Source: Acinetobacter halotolerans
GTDB taxonomy: Bacteria; Pseudomonadota; Gammaproteobacteria; Pseudomonadales; Moraxellaceae
DNA length: 64,000 nt
Assembly: GCF_004208515.1 (NCBI RefSeq)
Contig: NZ_SGIM01000002.1
Span: forward strand, 124,001 to 188,000
Direction of reading: 5' to 3'
The translations under genes were made by a program, and so were the position numbers. Shown in pieces: positions 52,313 to 62,275 of the stretch; position 1 is the stretch's first letter; each line of letters begins with the position of its first letter. The notes under the pieces were generated by a model, which saw only the letters and a list, made by a program, of their open reading frames with translations, searched no databases and was not told where the DNA came from.

Positions 52313-52729
52313 TTATTTTTTCGGCGCTTGTTGTTGAGCAGATTTCATTGCTTCTTGAGTAAGTTTTTCCAACTTGCTTACAAGTGGAGCACCTAAACAG
52401 TTTTGTAAATCTTTATTTTGCTGCTGTACAAAAGCTAAAGAACTTGGGCTTTTCTTGGCATTGATTGCACTTTGAATTTCCCATTTTTGTGCTTCAGTCA
52501 CTTTACCTTGAGCATCGATCTGACAGCCACAAAACTTGCTGACTTCAGCTGCTGTCAGTTTGCCACCTTTCGCAGTTTGATCTTTACATACGTTGACCAA
52601 TCCTGCTTTAACATTGGTACTTTTATATGCAGCTTCGAGTGGGTTCGTATTTGCATGTGTCGCTGTCGCAACTAAAGCAGCAGCAGACATCATGGTAGAA
52701 AGAATAAGATTTGATTTTAAAAACTTCAT
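52313..52729 (-). CDS. Small periplasmic hypothetical protein
   Basis: The 138-residue protein has a signal peptide (MKFLKSNLILSTMMSAAALVATATHA) and a mature part with four cysteines: LVNVCKDQT, KFCGCQID and LQNCLG. It is rich in Ala, Lys and Gln, mostly helical. The cysteine pattern suggests disulfides in the periplasm. The start at 52729 gives a normal signal peptide; a longer frame upstream overlaps queC. It follows queC on the same strand after 22 bases and ends at a strong terminator, so it may be read from the queC transcript. The family is not recognised. Confidence 0.8.
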   Translation of the reverse strand: MKFLKSNLILSTMMSAAALVATATHANTNPLEAAYKSTNVKAGLVNVCKDQTAKGGKLTAAEVSKFCGCQIDAQGKVTEAQKWEIQSAINAKKSPSSLAFVQQQNKDLQNCLGAPLVSKLEKLTQEAMKSAQQQAPKK

Positions 52730-52751
52730 ATATATGTACCTAATTATTACC

Positions 52752-53441
52752 CTATATCGTCTGTTCAGTATAACGCGTAGGATCCGCAATACCTGCCTCG
52801 ATAAAACCTTGATGACGTAAACGGCAACTGTCGCATTTGCCACACGCACGTCCTTGAGCATCTGCTTGATAGCAGGATACCGTTTGACTGTAGTCTACGC
52901 CATGTTCGATCCCTAAGCGTATAATATTCGCTTTGGATAAATGTAACAAAGGTGTTTCAATTTTAAGGGGTTTTCCTTCAACGCCAGCTTTTGTTGCGAG
53001 ACGAGCAAGGTTGGCAAAAGCGTCAATAAATTCTGGGCGACAATCAGGATATCCTGAATAATCAACAGCATTGACACCAATCACAATGGCTTCAGCGTCA
53101 AAAACCTCTGCTGCTGCGAGGGCATAAGACAAGAAAATGGTGTTACGTGCTGGAACATAAGTTACAGGAATACCTTCTTGTAATTGTTCTGGTATATCAA
53201 TGTTGTGATCTGTAAGTGCAGACCCACCAAGATTACCTAAATCAATATTAATCACACGATGTTCTACACCAGCATTTTGCGCAAGTGTTTTAGCTGCATC
53301 AAGTTCTGTGGTAGAGCGTTGCCCATACATAAAACTTATGGCAACACATTCATAGCGAGCTTGTGCCCAAGCAAGACACGTTGTTGAGTCTAAGCCGCCA
53401 GATAATAATACGATGGCACGTGAACGCATATTATTTTCCAT
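52752..53441 (-). CDS. queC: 7-cyano-7-deazaguanine synthase QueC
   Basis: QueC makes preQ0 for queuosine from carboxy-deazaguanine and ammonia with ATP. The 229-residue protein has the PP-loop [15 protein letters not shown] near residues 12-26 and a C-terminal zinc site with [20 protein letters not shown]. It lies 72 bases after queE on the same strand; they catalyse consecutive steps (QueE makes the substrate). The start at 53441 has AGG upstream at a workable distance. Confidence 0.96.
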   Translation of the reverse strand: MENNMRSRAIVLLSGGLDSTTCLAWAQARYECVAISFMYGQRSTTELDAAKTLAQNAGVEHRVINIDLGNLGGSALTDHNIDIPEQLQEGIPVTYVPARNTIFLSYALAAAEVFDAEAIVIGVNAVDYSGYPDCRPEFIDAFANLARLATKAGVEGKPLKIETPLLHLSKANIIRLGIEHGVDYSQTVSCYQADAQGRACGKCDSCRLRHQGFIEAGIADPTRYTEQTI

Positions 53442-53513
53442 GATTCAACCTAAAGATAAATTTATGACACTTCCCATTTCTCAAGGGGAGAGAAGTATGA
53501 CTAGAAACAGATT

Positions 53514-54224
53514 TTAACGACCAGATTCATCATTCCATAACAGTTTATGTAACTGTAGTTGGAAACGAACGGGGAGATGGTCATCTAAAATCCATTGCGC
53601 TAAATCACGCGCAAAAGTGGGTAAAACAGCAGCACCTTTTTCAACTGCGAAAGCAGGAGAGAACCATACCGTACTTACTTTCGTTTGTAGCTGGAACTGT
53701 TCAAGTTGTTGCTTTGACCATTCATAATCAGCGCGATTACAGATCACAAATTTGATCTGATCATGCTGGGTTAAGTAGTCAAAATTGCTGAATAAATTAC
53801 GATGATCTTCTTTAGAAGTTGGTGTTTTTAAATCGAGCACCTTTGAAACACGAGGATCGACTTTAGCGACATCTAAAGCACCACTGGTTTCTAGGGAGAC
53901 TTGAAAACCCAGATCGCAAAGGCGTTGTAATAAAATAAGACAATTCGGTTGTGCAAGTGGTTCACCACCAGTAACACAAATATAAGGTGTTTTGAATTGG
54001 CTAGCCGTTTCGATGATATGTTCAAGGGATAAACGCTCACCACCTTCAAAAGAGTAAGTGGTATCACAATAGCTGCATCGTAATGGACAGCCTGTTAAGC
54101 GAATAAAAACAGTGGGTAGACCAAAGGTATTTGCTTCGCCTTGCAAAGAATAAAAAATCTCGGTAATGCGTAAACCAGCCGCAGGGTCAGAGACAGGAAT
54201 TGCAGAAGAACGTAAGGAAGCCAT
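53514..54224 (-). CDS. queE: 7-carboxy-7-deazaguanine synthase QueE
   Basis: QueE is a radical SAM enzyme that contracts carboxy-tetrahydropterin to carboxy-deazaguanine. The 236-residue protein has FYSLQGEANTFGLPTVFIRLTG and the 4Fe-4S triad in CPLRCSYCDTTYSF (C-x3-C-x2-C), followed by YICVTGGEPLAQP. It precedes queC, so the pair forms a queuosine unit. The length is in the range of the larger QueE forms. Confidence 0.95.
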   Translation of the reverse strand: MASLRSSAIPVSDPAAGLRITEIFYSLQGEANTFGLPTVFIRLTGCPLRCSYCDTTYSFEGGERLSLEHIIETASQFKTPYICVTGGEPLAQPNCLILLQRLCDLGFQVSLETSGALDVAKVDPRVSKVLDLKTPTSKEDHRNLFSNFDYLTQHDQIKFVICNRADYEWSKQQLEQFQLQTKVSTVWFSPAFAVEKGAAVLPTFARDLAQWILDDHLPVRFQLQLHKLLWNDESGR

Positions 54225-54257
54225 ATAATCAGAACCACACCATATAAAAGAACAAAA

Positions 54258-54285
54258 TCTCTACGACCATGACTGATCGTAGAGA
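54258..54285 (-). terminator. Possible terminator after dapD
   Basis: TCTCTACGA / TCGTAGAGA form a 9-bp stem with a 10-base loop. The T run after it on the minus strand is weak (TTTTG), so it is a possible terminator only. Confidence 0.55.
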
Positions 54286-54320
54286 CGCAAGACGACTAAA
54301 GTTGCGTAATAAGAATTAAA

Positions 54321-55142
54321 TTAGTCAGCGCGTAATAAGTCGTTTAGACTTGTTTTAGCACGAGTTTTCGCATCTACTTTTTTCACGATGATCGCAGCGT
54401 AAAGGCTGTATGTACCGCACTTAGATGGAAGGCTACCCGCAACCACAACAGAACCTGCTGGTACGCGACCATAATGAACTTCACTCGTTTCACGATCAAA
54501 GATTTTTGTCGATTGACCAATGAAAACACCCATTGAAATAACTGAGCCTTCTTCAACAATGACGCCTTCAACGATTTCAGAACGCGCACCGATAAAGCAG
54601 TTGTCTTCAATGATTGTTGGATTTGCTTGTAATGGTTCTAAAACACCACCGATGCCTACACCACCTGACAAGTGAACATTTTTACCGATTTGAGCACATG
54701 AACCTACAGTTGCCCAAGTATCTACCATGGTACCTTCATCTACATAAGCACCAATGTTGACATAAGAAGGCATTAACACGACGTTTTTCGCTTGGAAGCT
54801 ACCACGACGTGCAACAGCAGGTGGTACAACACGAACACCAGCAGCTTTAAACTGTTCTTCAGTCCAGCCTGAGTATTTAGTTGCGACTTTGTCATAAAAA
54901 CGAAGATCACACGCTTCGATTGGCGTATTGTCATTCAGCTTAAATGAAAGTAAAACTGCTTTTTTTAACCATTGGTGGACAACCCACTCACCATCGATCT
55001 TTTCAGCAACACGAAGTGTACCGTTGTCTAAACCAGTCAATGCTTCTTCAACAGCTTGACGGATTTCGGTAGGGCAATCCGCTGCACTATAGTTGGCACG
55101 GTCTTCAAATGCTTGCTCAATGATTGTAGAAAGCTGAGACAT
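54321..55142 (-). CDS. dapD: 2,3,4,5-tetrahydropyridine-2,6-dicarboxylate N-succinyltransferase
   Basis: DapD succinylates tetrahydrodipicolinate in the lysine and diaminopimelate pathway. The 273-residue protein has an N-terminal helical domain, then a left-handed beta-helix of hexapeptide repeats ([70 protein letters not shown]) and ends in a typical LNDLLR. The length matches E. coli (274). It appears to be a single gene with a weak terminator after it. Confidence 0.97.
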   Translation of the reverse strand: MSQLSTIIEQAFEDRANYSAADCPTEIRQAVEEALTGLDNGTLRVAEKIDGEWVVHQWLKKAVLLSFKLNDNTPIEACDLRFYDKVATKYSGWTEEQFKAAGVRVVPPAVARRGSFQAKNVVLMPSYVNIGAYVDEGTMVDTWATVGSCAQIGKNVHLSGGVGIGGVLEPLQANPTIIEDNCFIGARSEIVEGVIVEEGSVISMGVFIGQSTKIFDRETSEVHYGRVPAGSVVVAGSLPSKCGTYSLYAAIIVKKVDAKTRAKTSLNDLLRAD

Positions 55143-55431
55143 GATCTTCCTTCTTCCAAAAAAAATTTTGTTGATTTTACACTAGTTTGAACCAAGAATC
55201 TTTGAAAAAAGTTGTTACAATAAATTGAGCGGAAAGTAAGGCGTAATAGTAAGGTTTGAGCAGAGTTGTTTGTTTTCTATTCATAATTTCAAAATACATA
55301 ACTCCTCAATATTTGTATCAAAACATAACAAAAAGTAATCAGTTTTTGTATAAAAACATAGCGATCAATCCTTTATGATTCAATCACAGAAACAATTATA
55401 TTTAATAAGAGTATTTTTTAAGGAGACTTCA

Positions 55432-56187
55432 ATGAAAACTTTACGTGTTGTGTTAGCGGCTGGTGTATTAACAGCAATTGCAGGTACTGCTTTTGCAGAT
55501 GAGCAAATTGTTAAAGAATCAGCTTATGGGTTACCTTCTTACTTAGATCCAGTATCAGTTCGTGCTGAAGTCGGTACTACTGGTTACGGTGGTGCGATTT
55601 CTTATCGAGTTAATCCATATGTCGGCGTTACTTTAGGTTATAACGGCGGTGATATTTCTTGGTCTGATGATTTAAAAATCGATGGCACTAAGTATGATAT
55701 GGATATGGACAATAACAACACCTACCTAAATGCTGAAATTTATCCATGGGGTGCAAGCCAAAACGCGTTTGCTCGTGCACTCTATGTTGCTGCAGGTGTG
55801 GCTTATTTAGACAATGAGTATGATTTGAAAAAACGTGTAGGGAACAGCAGTTTGGTAAAAGTTGATGGCGAGCGTTTTACAACTGGTCCAAATCAAAGTG
55901 CTAAAATTGATGGCACAATGAAGTATGACAACAATATCTCGCCGTATTTAGGTGTTGGTATAAACGCACCAGTCTATAAGAACATTGGTCTTTTTGGTGA
56001 GATGGGTGCTTACTATACTGGTAACCCAACTGTAAATTTAAAAACTTCTGGTGATGACCAAATTCTTGGTCAAAATGGTGACCGTACGCTAGCGCAAGCG
56101 GTTAAAGATGAAGAACATAATATTGCGAATAAGAGCAAATATGAGTGGATGCCAGTGGCTAAAGTGGGCGTAAGCTTTAGCTTCTAA
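55432..56187 (+). CDS. Outer membrane beta-barrel protein
   Basis: The 251-residue protein has a signal peptide (MKTLRVVLAAGVLTAIAGTAFA). The mature part has alternating polar/hydrophobic strands (VSVRAEVGTTGYGGAISYRVNPYVGVTLGYNGGDISW, YLGVGINAPVYKNIGLFGEMGAYY) and ends in the C-terminal Phe expected of a barrel (KVGVSFSF). Tandem Gly-rich strands suggest an eight-stranded barrel of the Opr/OmpW-like type. AAGGAG before the ATG at 55432 is a strong ribosome binding site. It has its own terminator. The specific family name is not certain. Confidence 0.82.
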   Translation: MKTLRVVLAAGVLTAIAGTAFADEQIVKESAYGLPSYLDPVSVRAEVGTTGYGGAISYRVNPYVGVTLGYNGGDISWSDDLKIDGTKYDMDMDNNNTYLNAEIYPWGASQNAFARALYVAAGVAYLDNEYDLKKRVGNSSLVKVDGERFTTGPNQSAKIDGTMKYDNNISPYLGVGINAPVYKNIGLFGEMGAYYTGNPTVNLKTSGDDQILGQNGDRTLAQAVKDEEHNIANKSKYEWMPVAKVGVSFSF

Positions 56188-56201
56188 ACCATTTAAAAAA
56201 G

Positions 56202-56226
56202 AACGGGCTTTATGCCCGTTTTTTTA
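56202..56226 (+). terminator. Intrinsic terminator of the beta-barrel gene
   Basis: AACGGGC, a 5-base loop and GCCCGTT are followed by TTTTTT. It starts 15 bases after the stop codon. Confidence 0.92.
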
Positions 56227-56272
56227 TGCTCTAAATTTTTAAAAGAGAAGATTCAAAGATGAGTTTCTATGA

Positions 56273-57196
56273 TTACTCCTCAGGATAAGCAACCTTTTTT
56301 AACGCCTTGATATCTGTTTTAGGCGAGCATAACGAGATAAATTCATAACCATAACCACGCAGTAAATGACCTTTGCGAACTGCGATCCAAGTGGTATTGA
56401 CACCAAAAATATCGGTTTGAATCTGTTGTAAACGATGGTCACGCTCAGCATCATAAGCCACTGCATTGACGATCCCCACGCCCATATTCATCTCAACATA
56501 GGTTTTGATAACATCGGCATCCAGTGCTGACATAACAATATCAGCGTGCAATTGCGAATCTTCAAAGGCTTTATCAATTTTAGAGCGCCCTGTAAAACCG
56601 CCATGATAGGTGATCAATGGGTACTCCGCTAAAAGTTCCAAACTAATTTTATCGAGTTTGGCTAGTGGATGGTCTTTGGGGGTAATGATGCTATGGTGCC
56701 ATTCATAATACGGTACGCTGGCTAAGTTTTCTTCTGTGGTTAATGATTCTGTAGCGATCCCGATATCGGCTTCACCTTGTAGCAGCATTTCTGCAATTTC
56801 AACTGGGCTAGCCTGTTGTAAAACCAAATGAACTTTGGGGAATAATTTTTTAAATTGATTGACGATTGGTGGGAGCACATAACGTGCTTGAGTATGTGTA
56901 GTGGCTATCGTTAGTGTACCTTCATCGACTTTATTAAAGTCATCGGCCAGACGTTTAATATTGTCTGCATCGACCAACATCCGTTCAACGATATTGAGTA
57001 ATGATAAACCCGGTTCAGTGAGACCAAGTAAGCGCTTCCCCTTACGCACAAAAAGTTGTACACCTAACTCATCTTCTAAATCTTTAATATGTTTACTGAC
57101 ACCTGATTGGGAGGTATAAAGTGCCGCAGATGCTTCAGTTAAATTAAAGTTTTGGCGAACAGTTTCTCGAATAATTCTGAGCTGTTGAAAGTTCAT
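56273..57196 (-). CDS. cysB: CysB-like LysR transcriptional regulator
   Basis: CysB is the activator of sulfate assimilation, responding to N-acetylserine and thiosulfate/sulfide. The 307-residue protein has the helix-turn-helix start MNFQQLRIIRETVRQNFNLTEAS and the effector domain with LTIATTHTQARYVLPPIV, a signature of CysB/Cbl. It is the last gene of sbp-(hydrolase)-cysT-cysW-cysA-cysB, so the regulator appears to be cotranscribed with the transporter genes. 79 bases separate it from cysA, with a palindromic repeat in that gap. A Cbl-like assignment is possible. Confidence 0.9.
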   Translation of the reverse strand: MNFQQLRIIRETVRQNFNLTEASAALYTSQSGVSKHIKDLEDELGVQLFVRKGKRLLGLTEPGLSLLNIVERMLVDADNIKRLADDFNKVDEGTLTIATTHTQARYVLPPIVNQFKKLFPKVHLVLQQASPVEIAEMLLQGEADIGIATESLTTEENLASVPYYEWHHSIITPKDHPLAKLDKISLELLAEYPLITYHGGFTGRSKIDKAFEDSQLHADIVMSALDADVIKTYVEMNMGVGIVNAVAYDAERDHRLQQIQTDIFGVNTTWIAVRKGHLLRGYGYEFISLCSPKTDIKALKKVAYPEE

Positions 57197-57221
57197 AAAA
57201 GTTTTTCCTTATCTCTAAATT

Positions 57222-57270
57222 CCCCTCTTTTAAAAGAGGGGGGAGCTGCGGTTACAGCAGCACAAGGGAG
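57222..57270. repeat. Palindromic intergenic element between cysA and cysB
   Basis: CCCCTCTTTT and AAAAGAGGGG form a perfect 20-base palindrome at 57222-57241, followed by GCTGC/GCAGC-type arms (GGAGCTGCGGTTACAGCAGC). The layout of a palindrome plus a second hairpin looks like a short dispersed intergenic repeat. On the minus strand it precedes the cysB start, where it could affect relative expression. Confidence 0.45.
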
Positions 57271-57275
57271 ATTTT

Positions 57276-58346
57276 TTAAGCGACTTGCGTCGTTTGATCT
57301 GCAAATAAGTGAAATTGAGCTGCACTAATCCAAACAGTTTGATTTGGTCTGAATTGATGCAAATTCGCCTCTTCTACAGTTAATAAAATTTCAATGCTAT
57401 GTCCACTGCGATCTTGTAATTCAGCCACGACTTTACCAGCAATCCACACTTCACGTAAGAATGTTGCCTCAATTGTATTTGGCTGAGCTTGGGTGTGAAT
57501 ATTTAATTCATTTGGCCGTGCAAATGCAATGACTTTTCCTTGCGGTACTTCCAATGCGGTTGGTAACTGAATACGATCATCACCGATACGGATAATACCG
57601 CTGGTATGTTCGCCTTCAAAACGATTTGCTTGACCCAAGAAATCAAAAACAAAGGGGGTTGCAGGTTTCTCATAGACTTCACGTGGTGAGCCGATTTGTT
57701 CTACATCACCTTTGTTCATCACGATGATCTGATCAGCAACTTCTAAAGCTTCTTCTTGATCGTGGGTAACAAAGATTGAGGTAATATGAAGTTCGTCATG
57801 CAATGCACGTAACCATCGACGTAATTCTTTTCTCACTTTAGCATCTAACGCGCCGAAAGGTTCATCTAGCAATAACACACGTGGCTCAACCGCTAAAGCA
57901 CGAGCGAGCGCAATTCGTTGCCGTTGACCACCAGACAATTGAGCTGGGTAGCGGTCGGCTAAGAAGCCCAGTTGAACGAGATCAAGTAAGCGAGTGACAC
58001 GTTTTTTTATTTCTGCTTCAGAAGGGCGAGTTGAGCGGGGACGAACCCTTAAACCAAAGGCAATATTGTCAAATACCGTCATGTGGCGGAACAACGCATA
58101 GTGTTGGAATACAAAACCGACTTGACGCTCACGTACATGCGTATTGGTCGCATCTTCACCTTCAAGCAGAACTTGACCGCCGTCAGCAGATTCTAAACCT
58201 GCGATGATGCGTAGAAGTGTGGTTTTACCACAACCAGAAGGACCCAAAAGCGCAACCAACTGACCTTCAGGAAAGTCTAGAGATATATTTTTTAGCGCAT
58301 GGAATGCACCAAAGTGTTTTTCAATATTTTTAACTTGAATACTCAT
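57276..58346 (-). CDS. cysA: Sulfate/thiosulfate ABC transporter ATPase
   Basis: CysA powers sulfate/thiosulfate import through CysT and CysW. The 356-residue protein has Walker [10 protein letters not shown] (about 35-43), the signature [15 protein letters not shown], Walker [13 protein letters not shown], and the switch His in [10 protein letters not shown]-terminal regulatory OB-type domain (from about 240) is typical of CysA/MalK. The start at 58346 ([13 protein letters not shown]) has AAGGA upstream; a longer frame overlaps cysW. It is the fifth gene of the sulfate unit. Confidence 0.96.
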   Translation of the reverse strand: MSIQVKNIEKHFGAFHALKNISLDFPEGQLVALLGPSGCGKTTLLRIIAGLESADGGQVLLEGEDATNTHVRERQVGFVFQHYALFRHMTVFDNIAFGLRVRPRSTRPSEAEIKKRVTRLLDLVQLGFLADRYPAQLSGGQRQRIALARALAVEPRVLLLDEPFGALDAKVRKELRRWLRALHDELHITSIFVTHDQEEALEVADQIIVMNKGDVEQIGSPREVYEKPATPFVFDFLGQANRFEGEHTSGIIRIGDDRIQLPTALEVPQGKVIAFARPNELNIHTQAQPNTIEATFLREVWIAGKVVAELQDRSGHSIEILLTVEEANLHQFRPNQTVWISAAQFHLFADQTTQVA

Positions 58347-58357
58347 AAGTTCATTCC

Positions 58358-59236
58358 TTAAGGATTTGCTTGGTGTGCTTGCTCTTGGCGAATTTCCAAC
58401 CAAGTTTTCAAGATCAAGGTGATGATTGCTAAAAATGCCAATAATGAAGACACCGCAAATGCAGCACTAAAGGTATATTCGTTATAGAGAATCTCAACAT
58501 GTAAGGGCAATGTATTAGTTTCACCGCGAATGTGTCCTGAAACCACAGACACCGCGCCAAACTCACCCATGGCACGGGCATTACACAGAATCACGCCGTA
58601 GATCAAACCCCATTTGATGTTAGGTAGTGTGACCCTCCAAAAGGTTTGCCAACCAGAAGCACCGAGTACAATGGCCGCTTCTTCCTCTTCTGTTCCTTGT
58701 GCTTCCATCAACGGAATCAATTCACGTGCAACGAATGGCACTGTAATAAAAATAGTCGCTAGGACAATTGCAGGTACTGCATAGAGAACTTTAATGTCAT
58801 GATCCATTAACCAGCCACCGATCCAGCCTTGCGAACCAAAAATTAAAACGATCATCAAACCTGCAATCACTGGTGAAACCGAAAAAGGTATATCAATAAT
58901 CGTGGTTAATATGGCTTTACCACGGAACTGGAATTTCGCCACAGACCATGCTGCTGCAACACCAAACACCACATTTATCGGTACGGCTATCGCTGCTGTG
59001 AGTAAAGTCAGCTTTACTGCGGATAATGTGTCTGGATCAATTAAAGCATTGAGGTAGACTTCGATACCTTGCTTAAATGCCTCAACAAAAACCAAAATGA
59101 GTGGCAGGATTAAACAGCTCAAGAAGAAAATCAGTGCCACGACAATCAGACTGTAACGCACCCATGTAGGTTCACGGGTTGCATCTCGAGTTTGCAACTT
59201 AATTGCTAAGGTATCGCTAGTGTTGTTTAAGCTCAT
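58358..59236 (-). CDS. cysW: Sulfate ABC transporter permease CysW
   Basis: The 292-residue inner membrane protein has about six membrane helices and the permease EAA loop near residue 185 ([22 protein letters not shown]) with the GAMGEFGA-like [14 protein letters not shown] segment after it. It forms the channel with CysT. Its start overlaps the cysT stop by 4 bases, so translation is coupled. cysA begins 11 bases after its stop. Confidence 0.94.
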   Translation of the reverse strand: MSLNNTSDTLAIKLQTRDATREPTWVRYSLIVVALIFFLSCLILPLILVFVEAFKQGIEVYLNALIDPDTLSAVKLTLLTAAIAVPINVVFGVAAAWSVAKFQFRGKAILTTIIDIPFSVSPVIAGLMIVLIFGSQGWIGGWLMDHDIKVLYAVPAIVLATIFITVPFVARELIPLMEAQGTEEEEAAIVLGASGWQTFWRVTLPNIKWGLIYGVILCNARAMGEFGAVSVVSGHIRGETNTLPLHVEILYNEYTFSAAFAVSSLLAFLAIITLILKTWLEIRQEQAHQANP

Positions 59237-60066
59237 TGTGCAACTCTCCCTGTACGACGGCTAGCCCATGCTTGTACTAAGTTGATCAAGAATAAGATGG
59301 CAAAAGAGAGCAGTAGCATGACGACTGCAATGGTGGTCGCACCTGCATAATCATATTCTTCTAAACGAGAAATAATCATCAGCGGTGCGATCTCCGTCTT
59401 ATAAGGCATATTGCCTGCAATAAAAATCACTGAACCATATTCACCAACTCCACGGGCAAAGGCGAGTGCAAAACCTGTTAGTAGGGCAGGAAATAAAATC
59501 GGTAAAATAATTTTGGTAATGGTTTGCCAACGATTTGCACCCAATGCAGAAGCAGCTTCTTCTAGTTCAGTTTCAATATCACTCAGCACTGGCTGGACAG
59601 TACGAACAACAAAGGGTAAACCAATGAAAATCAATGCCAGAGTGATACCGATCGGAGTGTACGCAACCTGAATTCCTAATGGTTCAAGATACTGTCCAAT
59701 CCAACCATTTTTTGAGTAGAGAGACGTAAGGGCGATACCTGCGACAGCAGTGGGTAAAGCAAAGGGTAGATCCACCAGTGCATCTACGATTCTTTTACCG
59801 GGAAAGCTGTAGCGAACTAAACACCAAGCTAGCAGTAAACCAAAGATGACATTTACAAAAGCAGCGATCAGCGCAGCACTAAAGCTGAGTTGTAAAGATT
59901 TTAGGATTCGTTCAGATGTTAAAATTTCCCATAAACCATCCCATCCAATCCCAAAAGATTTGATAAAGACAGCAGATAAAGGAATAAGCACAATCAAAGA
60001 CACGTAAGCGAGGGTAAAGCCTAAAGATAGGCCAAACCCAGGCAGCACTCGGGAACGCTGCGACAT
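59233..60066 (-). CDS. cysT: Sulfate ABC transporter permease CysT
   Basis: The 277-residue inner membrane protein has six helices and the permease motif [22 protein letters not shown] near residue 170, followed by [14 protein letters not shown]. It pairs with CysW, which overlaps it by 4 bases. A hydrolase gene lies 76 bases upstream in the same unit. The symbol cysT (also cysU) is the usual name. Confidence 0.95.
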   Translation of the reverse strand: MSQRSRVLPGFGLSLGFTLAYVSLIVLIPLSAVFIKSFGIGWDGLWEILTSERILKSLQLSFSAALIAAFVNVIFGLLLAWCLVRYSFPGKRIVDALVDLPFALPTAVAGIALTSLYSKNGWIGQYLEPLGIQVAYTPIGITLALIFIGLPFVVRTVQPVLSDIETELEEAASALGANRWQTITKIILPILFPALLTGFALAFARGVGEYGSVIFIAGNMPYKTEIAPLMIISRLEEYDYAGATTIAVVMLLLSFAILFLINLVQAWASRRTGRVAQ

Positions 60067-60142
60067 GATATTTCCTCAAAGAGAAAGGTTTGCTAAATAA
60101 GCAAATAAATAATGCTAAATCGAAAAATACAGGGTGTTTGGT

Positions 60143-60745
60143 TTAGGCAAATTTCACATTAAAATTTGCCTGAGGCATTCGAGCTAGAGGCTGTCTCTTT
60201 TTTTCAGACAACAAGTAGTTGAAAATTTCAGGAAATGGACCGTACCCAGATGCGACATTGACATGACCAACAGGACCTAAATTGATCGGGGTGAGCTGCC
60301 ATGCTTGTGCAAGTTGTAGTGCATCGACATAGTTCAACCAAGGATCATTTTCACTAATCAATAATGTTGTTGGCACGTCTATATTGAGTTGATAGAAATA
60401 CTGTTTATAGTCTGTCAAGCTATGGCGTGCAAAACCACTTTCACCGAAACGTGCTGGGTTTGCTGGTGCGACAAGAACTAGATTTTTCACCTTTGCTTTA
60501 AGTTCAGGATGCTCTGCAAGTGCTGCAACACTGGTGAGGCAACCAAAGCTATGTGCAACGATTTGTATTGGTGATTTGATCTCCGCCACTGTTTTGACAA
60601 ATTGACTCACCCATTCACTTAATACTGGTCGATCCCAATATTTCTGTTGAATGCGAGAGCTAGACACGAGTTGTTGTTGTAACCAAGACTGCCAATGCTG
60701 TACTTCGCTACCACCTACACCAGGAACAATAAGGGTATGAGTCAT
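60143..60745 (-). CDS. RBBP9/YdeN-type serine hydrolase in the sulfate operon
   Basis: The 200-residue alpha/beta hydrolase has the start TLIVPGVGGSEVQHWQSWL, the nucleophile elbow VAHSFGC (Ser near 66), the acid in ISENDPWLNYVDA and the histidine in LGPVGHVNVASGYGPFPE. This is the RBBP9/YdeN-type pattern. It lies between sbp (35 bases upstream) and cysT (76 bases downstream) on the same strand, so it is probably cotranscribed with sulfate uptake genes. Whether it acts on sulfur compounds such as sulfate or sulfonate esters is a guess from context. Confidence 0.85.
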   Translation of the reverse strand: MTHTLIVPGVGGSEVQHWQSWLQQQLVSSSRIQQKYWDRPVLSEWVSQFVKTVAEIKSPIQIVAHSFGCLTSVAALAEHPELKAKVKNLVLVAPANPARFGESGFARHSLTDYKQYFYQLNIDVPTTLLISENDPWLNYVDALQLAQAWQLTPINLGPVGHVNVASGYGPFPEIFNYLLSEKKRQPLARMPQANFNVKFA

Positions 60746-60780
60746 GTCTGCTCTCCTTCGAATTTCTTTAAAAGCAATTC

Positions 60781-61782
60781 TTATCGACTATTTGCCTTGA
60801 CGATCTGATCAAAGATGCCGCCGTTCTCAAAATGCTGTTTCTGTACTTTGCTCCAGCCGCCAAACTCTTTATCAATGGTGACGAGTTTCAGTGGCTTAAA
60901 TACAGTTTGATATTTCTTCAATACATCGGCATTGCGAGGTCTGTAGAAATGACGAGCAGCAATGTCTTGACCCGCTGGTGAATAGAGATAATTTAAATAC
61001 CCCCGTGCGATTTGCAGATTGCCATTTTTAGTCGCATTTTTTTCTACAACTGCAACAGGAGGTTCGGCCAAAATCGACAATGAAGGAGTAATAATTTCAA
61101 ACTTATTCGGTTGTTCACGCACAGCTAAATAAGCTTCATTTTCCCAAGCCAGTAAAACATCGCCAATACCGCGTTCTGCAAATGTTGTGGTTGCGCCACG
61201 AGCACCTGAGTCAAGAACTTTGGTTTGTTTATAAATTTGACGGACAAAGTCCTGCGCTTTGGTATCATTGCCGCCCTTTTGGTGTTTTGCCCAAGCCCAA
61301 GCAGCTAGATAGTTCCAGCGAGCACCGCCCGATGTTTTTGGATTTGGTGTGATGATTTCTACACCGGGTTTCACTAGATCACCCCAATCTTTAATCTGTT
61401 TAGGGTTGTCTTTACGAACGAGAAAGACAATGGTTGAGGTGTAGGGTGTTGAGTTATTTGGCAGTTTCTTTTGCCAATCATTTGGAAGTAGTTTGGCATT
61501 TTTAGCAATTTCATCGATATCCGCAGCCAAAGCTAAAGTCACCACATCGGCATTGAGACCATCAATGACCGCACGTGCTTGTTTACCTGAACCACCGTGA
61601 GATTGTTTAAAGTTAATGTCTTGACCAGTGCGTTGTTTCCAAAAGCTACCAAATTGTTTATTAAAATCTGTGTATAGCTCACGTGTTGGATCGTAAGAGA
61701 CATTTAAAAAATCTTGGGCTGCCAAGCTAGATGCTGAAAGTAAAGCGGCTAAAAGACCGACTTTGAGTTGAGATAAACGCAT
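60781..61782 (-). CDS. sbp: Sulfate ABC transporter substrate-binding protein
   Basis: The periplasmic receptor for sulfate feeds CysT/CysW/CysA. The 333-residue protein has a signal peptide ([22 protein letters not shown]), and the family segments [16 protein letters not shown] and [18 protein letters not shown], followed by [12 protein letters not shown] and [21 protein letters not shown]. It heads the operon sbp-hydrolase-cysT-cysW-cysA-cysB. The operon promoter must lie in the AT-rich region upstream of 61782. Regulation by CysB is likely but no site is proven. Confidence 0.95.
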   Translation of the reverse strand: MRLSQLKVGLLAALLSASSLAAQDFLNVSYDPTRELYTDFNKQFGSFWKQRTGQDINFKQSHGGSGKQARAVIDGLNADVVTLALAADIDEIAKNAKLLPNDWQKKLPNNSTPYTSTIVFLVRKDNPKQIKDWGDLVKPGVEIITPNPKTSGGARWNYLAAWAWAKHQKGGNDTKAQDFVRQIYKQTKVLDSGARGATTTFAERGIGDVLLAWENEAYLAVREQPNKFEIITPSLSILAEPPVAVVEKNATKNGNLQIARGYLNYLYSPAGQDIAARHFYRPRNADVLKKYQTVFKPLKLVTIDKEFGGWSKVQKQHFENGGIFDQIVKANSR

Positions 61783-62275
61783 AAAAACCCCTTAAAATTG
61801 CATAAGCATTTAGAATATGGATGCAGCATAACGCTGGTTTTTTTGCAAAAAAAATAATTAAAAACGCATTTGATATGAAAAATATAGAAATAGATAAAAC
61901 AGATAAGCTATGCTGAATTTTTGATAAATAAGAAAATACTAGTTTTCAAAATTTGTTATTTAATTTTTAAAAATCAATATCTTATTTCGAATAAGAACTA
62001 TGATTGTTATTAATTATTCAAAATAATTTAATGATCATAACGGAGTCATACTGGATTCTTCTCCAATTTTAGGATAAGCCTTCGGCTCGACCTACTTTTG
62101 TTTTGGCAAAAGTAGGCAAAACCATTGTCATCTGCAAAACCTGTTCACTTCTTTCATCTTTCTAATTTTATTGCAAAAACATTATAGTGTTGATACCACG
62201 CAGGTCGCAGATGACGTTTCCGAGTACCAAATTTAAGGGTATTATTTAAAGAGTAAATCTAGGTTGTACTCAACG
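61783..62275. other. AT-rich intergenic region with inverted repeat element
   Basis: The gap between the divergent sbp and pabC genes is very AT-rich from 61840 to 62040, and must carry the sulfate operon promoter. From about 62080 a repeat-like block of higher GC begins: stem CCTACTTTTG / CAAAAGTAGG (62091-62116), then GTCATCTGC near 62127 matched in reverse by GCAGATGAC near 62207. No gene is seen. The repeat is described separately. Confidence 0.5.
62091..62216. repeat. Intergenic inverted repeat element
   Basis: A perfect 10-bp stem (62091-62100 with 62107-62116, loop TTTTGG) is followed by a second nested pair: GTCATCTGC...ACCTG (62127-62143) matched in reverse by CAGGT...GCAGATGAC (62201-62215), with about 60 AT-rich bases between. 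The structured block contrasts with the AT-rich flank and resembles dispersed REP-like or MITE-like elements. Copies elsewhere cannot be checked here. Confidence 0.5.
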
